A DNA stretch of 36,128 bases from Russula earlei (Eukaryota; Basidiomycota; Agaricomycetes; Russulales; Russulaceae), in the NCBI GenBank assembly GCA_025769875.1, contig JAGFNK010000526.1, forward strand, positions 1 through 36,128, read 5' to 3'. Each line of letters opens with the position of its first letter. Position 1 is the first letter of the stretch. The notes under the pieces were generated by a model. That model did not search any database, was not told where the DNA came from, and was given only the letters and a program-made list of their open reading frames with translations. A program made the translations under genes and the position numbers. Of the stretch, positions 8,156 through 16,146 are shown piece by piece.

Positions 8156-8950
8156 ATGCAACAATACCAGGAGCTTCTTCAGCATATATTGGATAATGGT
8201 TCTGCTAAAACAGACAGAACAGGAACAGGCACCATCAGCTGCTTTGGTTATCAAATGCGGTTCGATCTGCAGAAAAGGTTTCCACTCGTTACCACCAAAC
8301 GCCTGCACTTAAAGAGTATTGTGTATGAGTTGTTATGGTTTTTGAAGGGAAGCACAAACATTCAGTACCTTAACGAACATGGGGTAAGTATCTGGAATGA
8401 GTGGGCAGATGAAAAAGGAGAACTGGGCCCCGTGTATGGAAAACAATGGCGTAGCTGGGAAGGCGCCAATGGCCAAACCATCGACCAGGTCACTGATGTG
8501 ATCAACCAGATTAAAAAGAACCCCGATAGCCGCCGTTTAATAGTCAGTGCATGGAATGTGGCCGACTTGCCGGAGATGGCCCTGATGCCCTGTCATGTTT
8601 TATTCCAGTTTTATGTAGCCAACAACAAACTTAGCTGCCAGCTATACCAAAGAAGCGCAGATGTTTTCCTGGGTGTTCCTTTTAATATAGCATCCTATGC
8701 ACTGCTTACCATGATGGTAGCACAGGTTTGCGGGCTGGAATATGGTGATTTCATTCACAGCTTTGGTGATGTACATCTCTACAATAACCATATTGAACAG
8801 GCAAAACTACAGCTCACAAGAGAGCCATATCCGTTGCCGGTAATGCACCTCAACGCATCAGTAAAGAACATATTCGACTTTACGTTCGAAGATTTTACAT
8901 TAGAGAACTACCAGCACCATCCTCATATCAAAGCGCCTGTAGCTGTATAA
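8156..8950 (+). CDS. thyA: Thymidylate synthase
   Basis: ThyA methylates dUMP to dTMP with 5,10-methylene-tetrahydrofolate, leaving dihydrofolate. At 264 residues it has the length of the E. coli enzyme, and the nucleophile falls at the same number: Cys146 in [12 protein letters not shown]. Other marks are [62 protein letters not shown] and the C-terminal [10 protein letters not shown]. It heads a tight four-gene run with folA, whose product recycles the dihydrofolate formed here. It is divergent from the histidine kinase. Confidence 0.98.
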   Translation: MQQYQELLQHILDNGSAKTDRTGTGTISCFGYQMRFDLQKRFPLVTTKRLHLKSIVYELLWFLKGSTNIQYLNEHGVSIWNEWADEKGELGPVYGKQWRSWEGANGQTIDQVTDVINQIKKNPDSRRLIVSAWNVADLPEMALMPCHVLFQFYVANNKLSCQLYQRSADVFLGVPFNIASYALLTMMVAQVCGLEYGDFIHSFGDVHLYNNHIEQAKLQLTREPYPLPVMHLNASVKNIFDFTFEDFTLENYQHHPHIKAPVAV

Positions 8951-9001
8951 CGAGGAACCTGTTTTGAAACCATCCTTTTAATAGTAAATACGCTTTTATA
9001 C

Positions 9002-9496
9002 ATGGTTATTACCCTTATTGCAGCAGCAAGCCTTAATAACGTGATTGGCAAAACCGGCAAGCTGCCCTGGCAATTACCCAACGACCTGGCATTTTTTAAA
9101 AACAATACATGGGCACTGCCTGTTGTAATGGGGCGTAAAAGCTTTGAAAGCCTTGGCAATAAGCCATTGAATGGCAGGATGAATATCATTATCACCCGGA
9201 AAAACGACTTTGAAGCAAAGGGCGCCAGCGTAGTACATTCTTTGGATGAGGCTATTGCCCTTGCCAAACAAAATGACTACAAAGAGGTAATGATAACAGG
9301 TGGCGGAGAGATCTATGAACAATCTATACAAACAGCCCAAAAAATTTTATTAACCCGTGTACAGGCTGTACTGGAAGGCGATGCCTTTTTCCCTTCTATC
9401 AACCCTGAGCAATGGCAACTAAGTTTTGAAGAACATTTTGAAGCAGACGGCCGCCATGCATATGCCTATAGTTTTCAAACATGGATAAGAAAGTAA
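9002..9496 (+). CDS. folA: Dihydrofolate reductase
   Basis: This 164-residue enzyme reduces dihydrofolate to tetrahydrofolate with NADPH. Seen: ITLIAAASLNNVIGKTGKLPWQLPNDLAFFK with the active-site acidic residue in PNDL, VVMGRKSFESLG (NADPH contact), RMNIIITR, and VMITGGGEIYEQ with the conserved Gly-Gly. It lies 51 bases after thyA, a common pairing because thymidylate synthesis consumes the reduced folate. Confidence 0.97.
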   Translation: MVITLIAAASLNNVIGKTGKLPWQLPNDLAFFKNNTWALPVVMGRKSFESLGNKPLNGRMNIIITRKNDFEAKGASVVHSLDEAIALAKQNDYKEVMITGGGEIYEQSIQTAQKILLTRVQAVLEGDAFFPSINPEQWQLSFEEHFEADGRHAYAYSFQTWIRK

Positions 9497-9502
9497 TTCG
9501 TA

Positions 9503-9510
9503 TACATTTG
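9503..9510 (+). promoter_or_regulatory. Possible -7 element ahead of the methyltransferase gene
   Basis: TACATTTG is an exact TAnnTTTG match and ends 5 bases before the ATG at 9516. It could give an internal, nearly leaderless transcript inside the thyA-folA run. There is no evident TTG at the -33 distance, and an exact 8-mer match may occur by chance. Confidence 0.35.
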
Positions 9511-9515
9511 TAGCT

Positions 9516-10313
9516 ATGTATTCCAGGTTACAATCGGTAATTAAATATCTGAAGTATTATTCTGCCGCTTCCAATGGCAAGGGACATGGGGTTCATTCCC
9601 CTTTTGTGTACGACTTTATCATACATGTACTAAACGACACACGGTCGTTTTACTCCTACAAACAAATTGAAACTATTCGCCAGCAATTGCTGCATGATGA
9701 CCGTATACTGCAAATTGAAGACTTTGGCGCCGGTAGCCGCACTATCAAAACCACGCAGCGTAAAGTAGCCGCAGTAGCTGGCTCCTCTCTCAAACCATCT
9801 AAATTTAGCCAGCTATTATTCAGGATGGTAAATTATTATCAGCCCAAAACCATTCTCGAAGTGGGCACTTCCCTCGGCATTACTACCGCTTACCTGGCAT
9901 CTGCCAAACAAGATGCTTCTGTCATCACCATGGAAGGCGCCAAAGCAGTAGCTGCAGTAGCGAAAGAGAATTTTACAAAATTAGAGCTTACCAATATTAA
10001 AGTGATAGAGGGTAATTTTGATGAAACATTAGCAGCTACCGTACAGCCATTACCATCGGTCGATTTTGCATTCCTGGATGGTAATCACCGGTATGAGCCT
10101 ACTATTCGTTACTTCGATATATTGCTCAATCATTTACACGAGTACTCCATTGTTATAATGGATGATATTCACTGGAGTGAGGAAATGGAACAAGCCTGGC
10201 ACAAAGTGCAGCAGTACGAACAGGTAACACTAACAATAGACCTTTATTTTATAGGTATATTGTTCTTTAGAAAAGAAAATAAGGTAAAACAATATTTTAC
10301 CATACGCTTCTGA
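9516..10313 (+). CDS. Class I SAM-dependent methyltransferase (O-methyltransferase-like)
   Basis: This 265-residue protein has a Rossmann methyltransferase core: motif I TILEVGTSLGITTAYLA (about 114-131), an acidic residue after VITMEG, and SVDFAFLDGNHRYEPTIRYFDIL followed by SIVIMDDIHWSEEMEQAW, the Asp-Asp arrangement typical of metal-dependent O-methyltransferase-like families (Methyltransf_24). The N-terminal 100 residues (YYSAASNGKGHGVHSPFVYDF) are conserved in Bacteroidota homologues as far as I recall. The substrate is unknown. It starts 19 bases after folA and is followed 39 bases later by an RNA methyltransferase gene, so co-transcription is likely. Confidence 0.85.
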   Translation: MYSRLQSVIKYLKYYSAASNGKGHGVHSPFVYDFIIHVLNDTRSFYSYKQIETIRQQLLHDDRILQIEDFGAGSRTIKTTQRKVAAVAGSSLKPSKFSQLLFRMVNYYQPKTILEVGTSLGITTAYLASAKQDASVITMEGAKAVAAVAKENFTKLELTNIKVIEGNFDETLAATVQPLPSVDFAFLDGNHRYEPTIRYFDILLNHLHEYSIVIMDDIHWSEEMEQAWHKVQQYEQVTLTIDLYFIGILFFRKENKVKQYFTIRF

Positions 10314-10352
10314 TAGGAATGCCAGAGATACTTTTATTTAAATTGATCATCC

Positions 10353-11585
10353 TTGCAGTTACCAATACAATTCCTTCAATCCCTCAATGGTATCAAAGGC
10401 TTCAATAAAGAAGCTTTTGAGGCAGTGCATGCTTCGGATGAACAGATTACCTCTATACGATTCAATCCCGCAAAGCCATTCGATGCAACAAACAGGTTTG
10501 CTTCCTTAATGCCTGTTCCCTGGTGTATACAAGGTAGCTACCTGGCAAAGCGTCCTTCTTTTACACTAGATCCTGCTTTTCATGCAGGCGCTTACTATGT
10601 GCAGGAAGCAAGCAGCATGTTCCTGTATACCGTACTGCAACAAACAATAGCTGAACCGAAAGGCAAAAAAGTATTGGACCTATGTGCAGCACCTGGTGGC
10701 AAGAGCACACTACTCGCTTCTTATTTTACGGATGGATTGGTGGTGAGTAATGAAGTAATAAAATCCCGCGCCGCAGTACTGGTAGAAAATATTACCAAGT
10801 GGGGAAGTGATAACGTAATTGTAACCAATAACGATCCCTCTTCCTTTCAATCCCTGGAAAACTATTTCGATGCCATCGTAATTGATGCACCTTGTAGCGG
10901 AAGCGGTCTTTTTAGAAGAGACTCCGAAGCCGTAAAAGAGTGGAGTATTGATAATGTAAATCTTTGCAGTCATCGGCAACAAAGAATAATAGCAGATGTA
11001 TATGCCTCTTTAAAAGAAGATGGCATACTGATCTATTCCACCTGCTCCTACAGTAAAGAAGAAGATGAACAATTACTGGATTGGATAGTTGATGAATTCG
11101 ATATGCAAAGCCTGCCATTGCAAACAAAAGATGAGTGGCATATTGTTGAGGTACAGTCGGATAAACAAAAAGCCTCCGGGTATCGCTTTTATCCATACCT
11201 GCTAAAAGGGGAAGGATTTTTTATTGCTGCATTTAAAAAGAAGCACGCTGGTAATACGATAAGATATAAAGAGCATTCGCTCACAAAATTGTCTAAACAG
11301 GAAGAACAGGCCGTACATAATTATTTACCGCTCTCCGCCGCATACCAGTTTTTTAAGCAAGGCGAGAGCATTAAAGTAATGCCGGAACAGTGGATAAAGG
11401 ATTTACAGGTACTGGCTAAATACTTATATATCAAAAAAGCGGGTATCGAATTAGGCGCTATCAAGGGGAAAGATATCATCCCACATCATGAATTAGCCTT
11501 AAGCTTGCTGCCATTGCATCATTTTCCAACAATTTCGTTAAATGAAATGCAGGCATTGCAATATCTGCGAAAAATGAAGTTATAG
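10353..11585 (+). CDS. rRNA cytosine-C5 methyltransferase, RsmF/NOL1-NOP2-Sun family
   Basis: This 410-residue protein carries the full RNA m5C methyltransferase signature: SAM motif I VLDLCAAPGGKSTLLAS (about 107-123), the releasing cysteine Cys181 in DAPCSGSG and the nucleophile Cys231 in STCSYSKEEDE. The C-terminal part (about 300-410) resembles the RsmF-type extra RNA-binding domain. It should methylate a cytosine in 16S rRNA; RsmF (C1407) is the nearest E. coli relative by layout, but the exact base is inference. The start is TTG at 10353: MQLPIQFLQSLNGI matches family N-termini and no nearby in-frame ATG does. It is the last gene of the thyA-folA run. Confidence 0.9.
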   Translation: MQLPIQFLQSLNGIKGFNKEAFEAVHASDEQITSIRFNPAKPFDATNRFASLMPVPWCIQGSYLAKRPSFTLDPAFHAGAYYVQEASSMFLYTVLQQTIAEPKGKKVLDLCAAPGGKSTLLASYFTDGLVVSNEVIKSRAAVLVENITKWGSDNVIVTNNDPSSFQSLENYFDAIVIDAPCSGSGLFRRDSEAVKEWSIDNVNLCSHRQQRIIADVYASLKEDGILIYSTCSYSKEEDEQLLDWIVDEFDMQSLPLQTKDEWHIVEVQSDKQKASGYRFYPYLLKGEGFFIAAFKKKHAGNTIRYKEHSLTKLSKQEEQAVHNYLPLSAAYQFFKQGESIKVMPEQWIKDLQVLAKYLYIKKAGIELGAIKGKDIIPHHELALSLLPLHHFPTISLNEMQALQYLRKMKL

Positions 11586-11728
11586 TAGAAGGCGGGAAAG
11601 GTTGGAACCTGGTAAGCTATTGTGGATTATTGTTAGGCTGGGTAAAAGTTTTACCCAATCGGATCAATAACTACTACCCGGTAGAGTGGAGAATTTTAAA
11701 AGACTAATTTTACTGTTACTTGAAACCA

Positions 11729-12784
11729 ATGACTATGCAACTAAACAAAAGGCCATTTATTGTTGTTCTCTCTTTTTGTTTATTCGCCTTGGCACAGGCT
11801 GCGTTAGCACAAACAACGAATTATATTACTTACAAGATAAAGCAAGGTGATAACCTGTCTGCTTTAGCCAAAACATACGGTACTACTGTTGGAGATATTA
11901 TGCGCTTAAATGGCATGAATAGCAAAAGCGTTTTACGCATAGACGAGGAAGTAAAGATCCCAACAAAAAATGCTGCTGCTAAAGTTGTAAAGCCTGCTGT
12001 TGCACCTGCCAATCCACCAGCACAAAAAACAACCACAACAGTTACCGTTGCACCCGTAGCAATAACAGCAACCCCGGTAACACATACCGTTGCAAAAGGA
12101 GAATCATTGTACAGGATAAGCCATATGTATAGTGTATCGGTTGACCAGATAAAGGAATGGAATAAACTGGCAGACAATAATATCAAGTTAGGACAAGTGT
12201 TGATAGTGGGTCAGCAAATTGCCGGAGTAACAGCTGTGCAAAAGCCGGTTGCACAAATACCACCCTCACCGGTTACGGTTAATCAACCACAGTCTCCTGC
12301 AAAAGAATCTCAGCAGATCCCCCCGGTTGCTGCTCCTGAAAAGCAAACATCGGTTACCTCCAATACCACTACTACTACTGTAACGCCACCCCCGGTAATG
12401 GCACCACAACCAATGGTACTAAAAGACAAACCGGTTACAACATCTGCCAGCACTAATGGTACAGAGAGTTACAATGCCAGGCCGGATGGATATTTTGCTT
12501 CCTTCTATAATAAGAGCAGGGGTAGTAACACCTTAAATGGTGATGGCGCAGCTTTTAAAACAGCCAGTGGCTGGACGGACAAAAAGTATTATATACTCGT
12601 AAACAATATAGAGCCGGGTACCATTGTACGGGTAAATGCCAACAGCAAAACGATTTACGCGAAAGTACTGGGGCCTTTACCGGATATTAAAGAAGATGCC
12701 GGTCTTGTCGCCCGTATCAGTAATGCTGCTGTAGCAACACTGGGTATCAATGATACAAAGTTTTCGTTGACTATTAACCATTAA
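11729..12784 (+). CDS. Secreted protein with two LysM domains and a RlpA-like C-terminal domain
   Basis: A cleavable signal peptide (hydrophobic run LSFCLFALAQAALAQ) is followed by a LysM domain (about 31-74, YKIKQGDNLSALAKTYGTT), a Pro/Thr/Ala-rich linker, a second LysM (about 118-162, HTVAKGESLYRISHMYSVS), a long Pro/Gln/Thr linker and a C-terminal domain (about 250-351). LysM binds N-acetylglucosamine in peptidoglycan. The last domain shows the double-psi beta-barrel pattern of RlpA (ASFYNKSRG, then EPGTIVRVNANSKTIYAKVLGPLP, ISNAAVATLGI), so a role in cell-wall binding or cleavage at the envelope is likely. The frame opens with TTG at 11720, but ATG at 11729 (or 11735) is the probable start. 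Confidence 0.85.
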   Translation: MTMQLNKRPFIVVLSFCLFALAQAALAQTTNYITYKIKQGDNLSALAKTYGTTVGDIMRLNGMNSKSVLRIDEEVKIPTKNAAAKVVKPAVAPANPPAQKTTTTVTVAPVAITATPVTHTVAKGESLYRISHMYSVSVDQIKEWNKLADNNIKLGQVLIVGQQIAGVTAVQKPVAQIPPSPVTVNQPQSPAKESQQIPPVAAPEKQTSVTSNTTTTTVTPPPVMAPQPMVLKDKPVTTSASTNGTESYNARPDGYFASFYNKSRGSNTLNGDGAAFKTASGWTDKKYYILVNNIEPGTIVRVNANSKTIYAKVLGPLPDIKEDAGLVARISNAAVATLGINDTKFSLTINH

Positions 12785-12794
12785 TAGCAGGATA

Positions 12795-13757
12795 CTATTC
12801 ACTCAGTTTATAGCCTCTTAAAAAATCGCCCGTTAACATTCTTTTCTTGCCTTCAAGCTGCATGTCCAGTATATGGATAAAACCATTGCTGCAACTGAAT
12901 TTCAGGTATGTTTTGCCATCACTCAATACCTTACCAGTTTCCTTTTGATGGGCTGTTATTTCCTTACTGCTATGGAATATTTTCATCAGCTTATTATCCA
13001 TGTAAGTAAAAGCGGTAGGATAGGGGGACAAACCACGTATCAGGTTATGTATCTCATCTGCCGTTTTAGTCCAGTCTATCTTACAGGTTTCTGTAAATAG
13101 TTTTGGGGCATGTTTAATGATCAACTGTGGATCAACGGAGGATTGTGGTTGTGCCTGTATGGAATGCGCCACCAACCCTTGTATTGTTTTTACAAGAAGC
13201 TGAGCACCTACTTCTTTCATCCTGTCATGTACTTCTCCTGCTGTTTCATCATCACCTATGGGAAAGCTATCCTGTAATAATATATTGCCGGTATCGATCT
13301 CCTGTTGCAGTTGAAAAGTAGTTACCCCTGTTTCCTTCTCGCCATTAATAACAGCCCAGTTAATAGGCGCCGCGCCACGGTATTGTGGTAACAATGAACC
13401 GTGTACATTAACAGTACCCAATGGTGGCATGCTCCACACTATTTCGGGCAACATTCTAAAAGCCACCACTATTTGTATATCTGCTTTTAATAACTGTAAT
13501 GCCTCTATAAAACCAGGATTCTTTAATTTTTCCGGTTGCAGTATCGGTAAGCCCTGCTCAACTGCATATTTCTTAACAGCGCTTTCTGTCAGCTTCATGC
13601 CACGTCCTGCGGGTTTATCCGGTGCCGTCACCACGGCTACAATATTGCACCCGCTTTTTACCAGCGCATCCAGCGATGCAACCGCAAATTCAGGAGTACC
13701 CATAAAAATAATCCGTAACTGTTCTATGCCTGTAAATGAATTACCTGGTTGATTCAT
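12795..13757 (-). CDS. fmt: Methionyl-tRNA formyltransferase
   Basis: Fmt formylates initiator Met-tRNA with 10-formyl-tetrahydrofolate. The 320-residue protein has LRIIFMGTPEFAVASL, the catalytic trio Asn117, His119 (NVHGSLLP) and Asp155 (EIDTG), RGAAPINWAVINGE, and a C-terminal OB-fold domain with KLMKIFHS and GKVLSDGKTY. Compared with E. coli the active-site residues are shifted by 11 because of an N-terminal extension (MNQPGNSFTGIEQ). No ATG, GTG or TTG lies between that ATG and the core strand, so the extension seems real. A perfect -7 element ends only 4 bases before the ATG. The gene ends 10 bases from the convergent LysM gene. Confidence 0.96.
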   Translation of the reverse strand: MNQPGNSFTGIEQLRIIFMGTPEFAVASLDALVKSGCNIVAVVTAPDKPAGRGMKLTESAVKKYAVEQGLPILQPEKLKNPGFIEALQLLKADIQIVVAFRMLPEIVWSMPPLGTVNVHGSLLPQYRGAAPINWAVINGEKETGVTTFQLQQEIDTGNILLQDSFPIGDDETAGEVHDRMKEVGAQLLVKTIQGLVAHSIQAQPQSSVDPQLIIKHAPKLFTETCKIDWTKTADEIHNLIRGLSPYPTAFTYMDNKLMKIFHSSKEITAHQKETGKVLSDGKTYLKFSCSNGFIHILDMQLEGKKRMLTGDFLRGYKLSE

Positions 13758-13761
13758 ACTG

Positions 13762-13769
13762 CAAAAGTA
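13762..13769 (-). promoter_or_regulatory. -7 element of fmt, four bases before ATG
   Basis: The minus strand reads TACTTTTG, an exact TAnnTTTG match, then CAGT, then the ATG at 13757. Transcription from it would begin at or almost at the start codon, that is a leaderless or nearly leaderless message. No clear -33 TTG is seen. Confidence 0.55.
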
Positions 13770-13819
13770 GCACTCAAACTATTGTGAAGTTTTTTGACCC
13801 CGCTTCTACATAAAATTAA

Positions 13820-13851
13820 TTGTGTTGCGTGCCGCACGGGATTTACCTTTG
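13820..13851 (+). promoter_or_regulatory. Promoter of the SlyD-like isomerase gene
   Basis: TTG (13820-13822), a 21-base spacer and TACCTTTG (13844-13851). The -7 match is exact and ends 14 bases before the ATG at 13866, which rules out an upstream start at 13794 for the isomerase. It is divergent from the fmt promoter. Confidence 0.7.
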
Positions 13852-13865
13852 AAAAAAAAAGTTAC

Positions 13866-14321
13866 ATGCAACAAGTAAAAAAAGGCGACACCGTTAAGGT
13901 TCACTATCATGGTAAATTAACGGACGGTACTACATTCGATAGTTCCGAAGGTCGCGAACCACTGGAGTTCGAAGTGGGTGGAGGAATGGTGATCGAAGGA
14001 TTCGATAACGGCGTTACGGGTATGACGATTGGCGAAAAGAAAACAGTGGTTATCCCTTTCCTGGAGGCTTATGGCCCTTTACAGGAAGAAATGATTATGG
14101 AATTCCCCAGGGATAGATTTCCTGCTGATTTGGTTCCCCAGGTTGGCTTACAATTAAGCATGAGTGATAATGCCGGTAACCAATACCCGGTAGTAATAAC
14201 AGAGGTAAAAGACGAAGTCGTGATACTCGATGCGAATCACCCGTTAGCAGGCAAAGACCTTGTTTTTGACCTGGAACTGGTAGAAATAGCCGGTAGCAAA
14301 CCACTGATCATTATGCCTTAA
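13866..14321 (+). CDS. FKBP-type peptidyl-prolyl isomerase, SlyD/SlpA-like
   Basis: This 151-residue protein catalyses prolyl cis-trans isomerisation and has the SlyD layout: an FKBP half (MQQVKKGDTVKVHYHGKLTD, FDSSEGREPLEFEVGGGMVIEGFD), an insert-in-flap chaperone domain (about 68-125, ending EVVILDANHPLAGKDL) and the closing strand LVFDLELVEI. There is no His-rich metal-binding tail as in E. coli SlyD, so it is closer to SlpA in that respect. The start at ATG 13866 is set by the promoter 14 bases upstream; an earlier frame opening at 13794 would lie upstream of the promoter. It is expected in the cytoplasm as a folding helper. Confidence 0.93.
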   Translation: MQQVKKGDTVKVHYHGKLTDGTTFDSSEGREPLEFEVGGGMVIEGFDNGVTGMTIGEKKTVVIPFLEAYGPLQEEMIMEFPRDRFPADLVPQVGLQLSMSDNAGNQYPVVITEVKDEVVILDANHPLAGKDLVFDLELVEIAGSKPLIIMP

Positions 14322-14341
14322 CAGAAGGATGATATTTATAT

Positions 14342-14378
14342 AAAAATGCCGGAGCCAATCGCTTCGGCATTTTTATTG
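14342..14378 (+). terminator. Terminator after the SlyD-like gene
   Basis: AAAAATGCCG (14342-14351) pairs with CGGCATTTTT (14365-14374) and the stem continues inward GAGC/GCTT (one wobble) to a 5-base loop. A T-rich tail follows on the plus strand. It begins 20 bases after the stop codon. Confidence 0.88.
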
Positions 14379-14495
14379 ATTAGAACACCCCGATGTAAAT
14401 AACTTTTACGCCCCCGCATTTATTCTTAACATATACCAGAAAAAAGAAAGATGCATTCCTTAAGTTTTGTAGTTTTAAATTAAATCTATTGTAGC

Positions 14496-15320
14496 ATGAA
14501 AGAAAACAGGAGAATTGCAATGGCCTTCGCAGCCATTGTATTGCTTGCCAGCTGTGGCAACAATCACGAGAGTAAGCAAGCTGTTACGGATTCTGTAAAA
14601 GCGGGTCCTCCCAAGCCTGTTCCGGGTACACCCATTAAATATGATAGTTCTAAACGATACATATACCTAACATGGGATGATGGCCCTCAGCCTCCCGGCA
14701 GCACCAATTGCAGGAACATATTCCACGAACAAGGTGTAAAAGCTACTTTCTTCATCGTAGCCATGAATGCCTACGATGCAAAAAGAAAAAGGTGGATCGA
14801 CACTTTAAAAAACGCCTACCCGGAGTTTTTAATTGCCAATCATAGCTATACACACGCTTTCAAGGATAACTATAAAAAATTCTACAAAGAGGTAGACAGT
14901 GCAGTTGGGGATATACAAAAAGCACAGAACGAGATCGGCTATGCACTAAAGGTAGTACGCCTGCCAGGTATGAATGCATGGGTAGGTGGCGGCAAAAGAA
15001 AAGGACCGCAATCATCCAGGAAGGTGTATGAAATGCTTGATTCGCTGGGGTACAAAGTAATAGGATGGGATGTGGAATGGCAGGCAAAAGCAGGAGCAAC
15101 ACCTGTTCAAAGTGCAGACCAGATGCTGAAAGATGTAAACAAGAAATTTGATGATGAAACAAGCAACCAGGCAAATACAGTAGTCATTCTTGCACACGAC
15201 CGGATGTTTGCCAAACAACAATATGCAGACTCTCTAACCAGGTTTATTACCCTGTTAAAACAAGACCCCCGTAATGTGTTTGAAACAATAGACCATTACC
15301 CTACTGTTCAGCAAAAATAA
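14496..15320 (+). CDS. Polysaccharide deacetylase (NodB / CE4) lipoprotein
   Basis: This 274-residue protein begins with a lipoprotein signal (lipobox LLASC, Cys20) and should sit in the envelope. It has all five CE4 motifs: LTWDDGP with catalytic base Asp61 and metal ligand Asp62; NHSYTH with zinc ligands His116 and His120; RLPG with Arg155; GWDVEW at 190-195; and LAHD with His234. CE4 enzymes remove N- or O-acetyl groups from chitin, xylan or peptidoglycan; the substrate is not set by the sequence. It stands alone, convergent with the next gene over a shared terminator. Confidence 0.92.
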   Translation: MKENRRIAMAFAAIVLLASCGNNHESKQAVTDSVKAGPPKPVPGTPIKYDSSKRYIYLTWDDGPQPPGSTNCRNIFHEQGVKATFFIVAMNAYDAKRKRWIDTLKNAYPEFLIANHSYTHAFKDNYKKFYKEVDSAVGDIQKAQNEIGYALKVVRLPGMNAWVGGGKRKGPQSSRKVYEMLDSLGYKVIGWDVEWQAKAGATPVQSADQMLKDVNKKFDDETSNQANTVVILAHDRMFAKQQYADSLTRFITLLKQDPRNVFETIDHYPTVQQK

Positions 15321-15341
15321 ATCCCATATATCTTACCATAT

Positions 15342-15376
15342 AAAGCCCGTCTGTTATCCAGGTGGGCTTTATTATT
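15342..15376. terminator. Shared convergent terminator
   Basis: AAAGCCC (15342-15348) pairs with GGGCTTT (15364-15370), and the stem extends inward through GTCTG/CCAGGT (two wobbles) to a 5-base loop. T-rich sequence follows on the plus strand; on the minus strand the stem overlaps the stop region of the convergent gene. It ends the deacetylase transcript and may serve both directions. Confidence 0.78.
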
Positions 15377-15923
15377 TGTTAGATGGTTGTGTCTGAAGGA
15401 TCGGCTGGGCATTTCGCATCCTGATAATTGAGAAATTCAAAGTAGACTGTTTAACAGCTTCTGCCAGTTTCCATAAAGAAGGAGTAAAGTGCAACTCAAT
15501 ATTTCTTGTCAATAGCTCTTCCAGGATGTTGCCTACCGGCTTTACGCATAACGGAGCTACGTCCTGGTAAGAAACATAATAACCGGCACATTCGTCCAAT
15601 AAAGTAAATGTATCTGCAGGTAATTCATAGCAATAAAGAACGGTATGTTCAATAGCTTGTAACCATTTCGATTCAACCGCTATTACAAAATCGGCATCCG
15701 TTTGTCCCATAAACCTTGTAATGTCTTGTTCGGTGCTTTGCTTACCGGCGTAAAAAGTTACCCTGGGGCAATCCCTTGGCAAAAGGTAATTGTGTAATAA
15801 GGTGGGGTCAATAGCAAAAACTACCTCTCCTTTAATAGCCTCAAAATGAGAAGGGGAAGGCCTTGGTTTAAACAGGTCAATGCAGGGATCTTCACTTATA
15901 TGGAACAGCGTTTTGGATACCAT
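15372..15923 (-). CDS. DUF6886-like protein of unknown function
   Basis: This 183-residue protein starts TLFHISEDPCIDLFKPRPSP and has VVFAIDPTLLHNYLLPRDCPRVTFYAGK, a pattern I recognise as the DUF6886 family (start LFHxSEDP, and a PRDCPR motif). The conserved His, Glu and PRDCPR could line an active site, in a manner reminiscent of ADP-ribosyl-type folds, but that is speculation. There is no signal peptide or membrane segment. It is a single gene, with no clear promoter match upstream and a terminator overlapping its end. Confidence 0.75.
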   Translation of the reverse strand: MVSKTLFHISEDPCIDLFKPRPSPSHFEAIKGEVVFAIDPTLLHNYLLPRDCPRVTFYAGKQSTEQDITRFMGQTDADFVIAVESKWLQAIEHTVLYCYELPADTFTLLDECAGYYVSYQDVAPLCVKPVGNILEELLTRNIELHFTPSLWKLAEAVKQSTLNFSIIRMRNAQPILQTQPSNK

Positions 15924-16146
15924 AAATTATAATGAGCTATTAGCTGTAAATATTGCGTGTTTAATGTTATCTTAAAGCTATATCTTATTAATTGCATTGC
16001 ATTTTAACACCCCATAATACCATCCATCCATTTTATTTCCCGCTTACATGCAATATATGGAAGAAAATAAATTTATATTTTAAGAACATAGATTAACGCT
16101 ATGGTAACATCAACATGCTATCTTACATTTTCTGCATGTTATTCCT

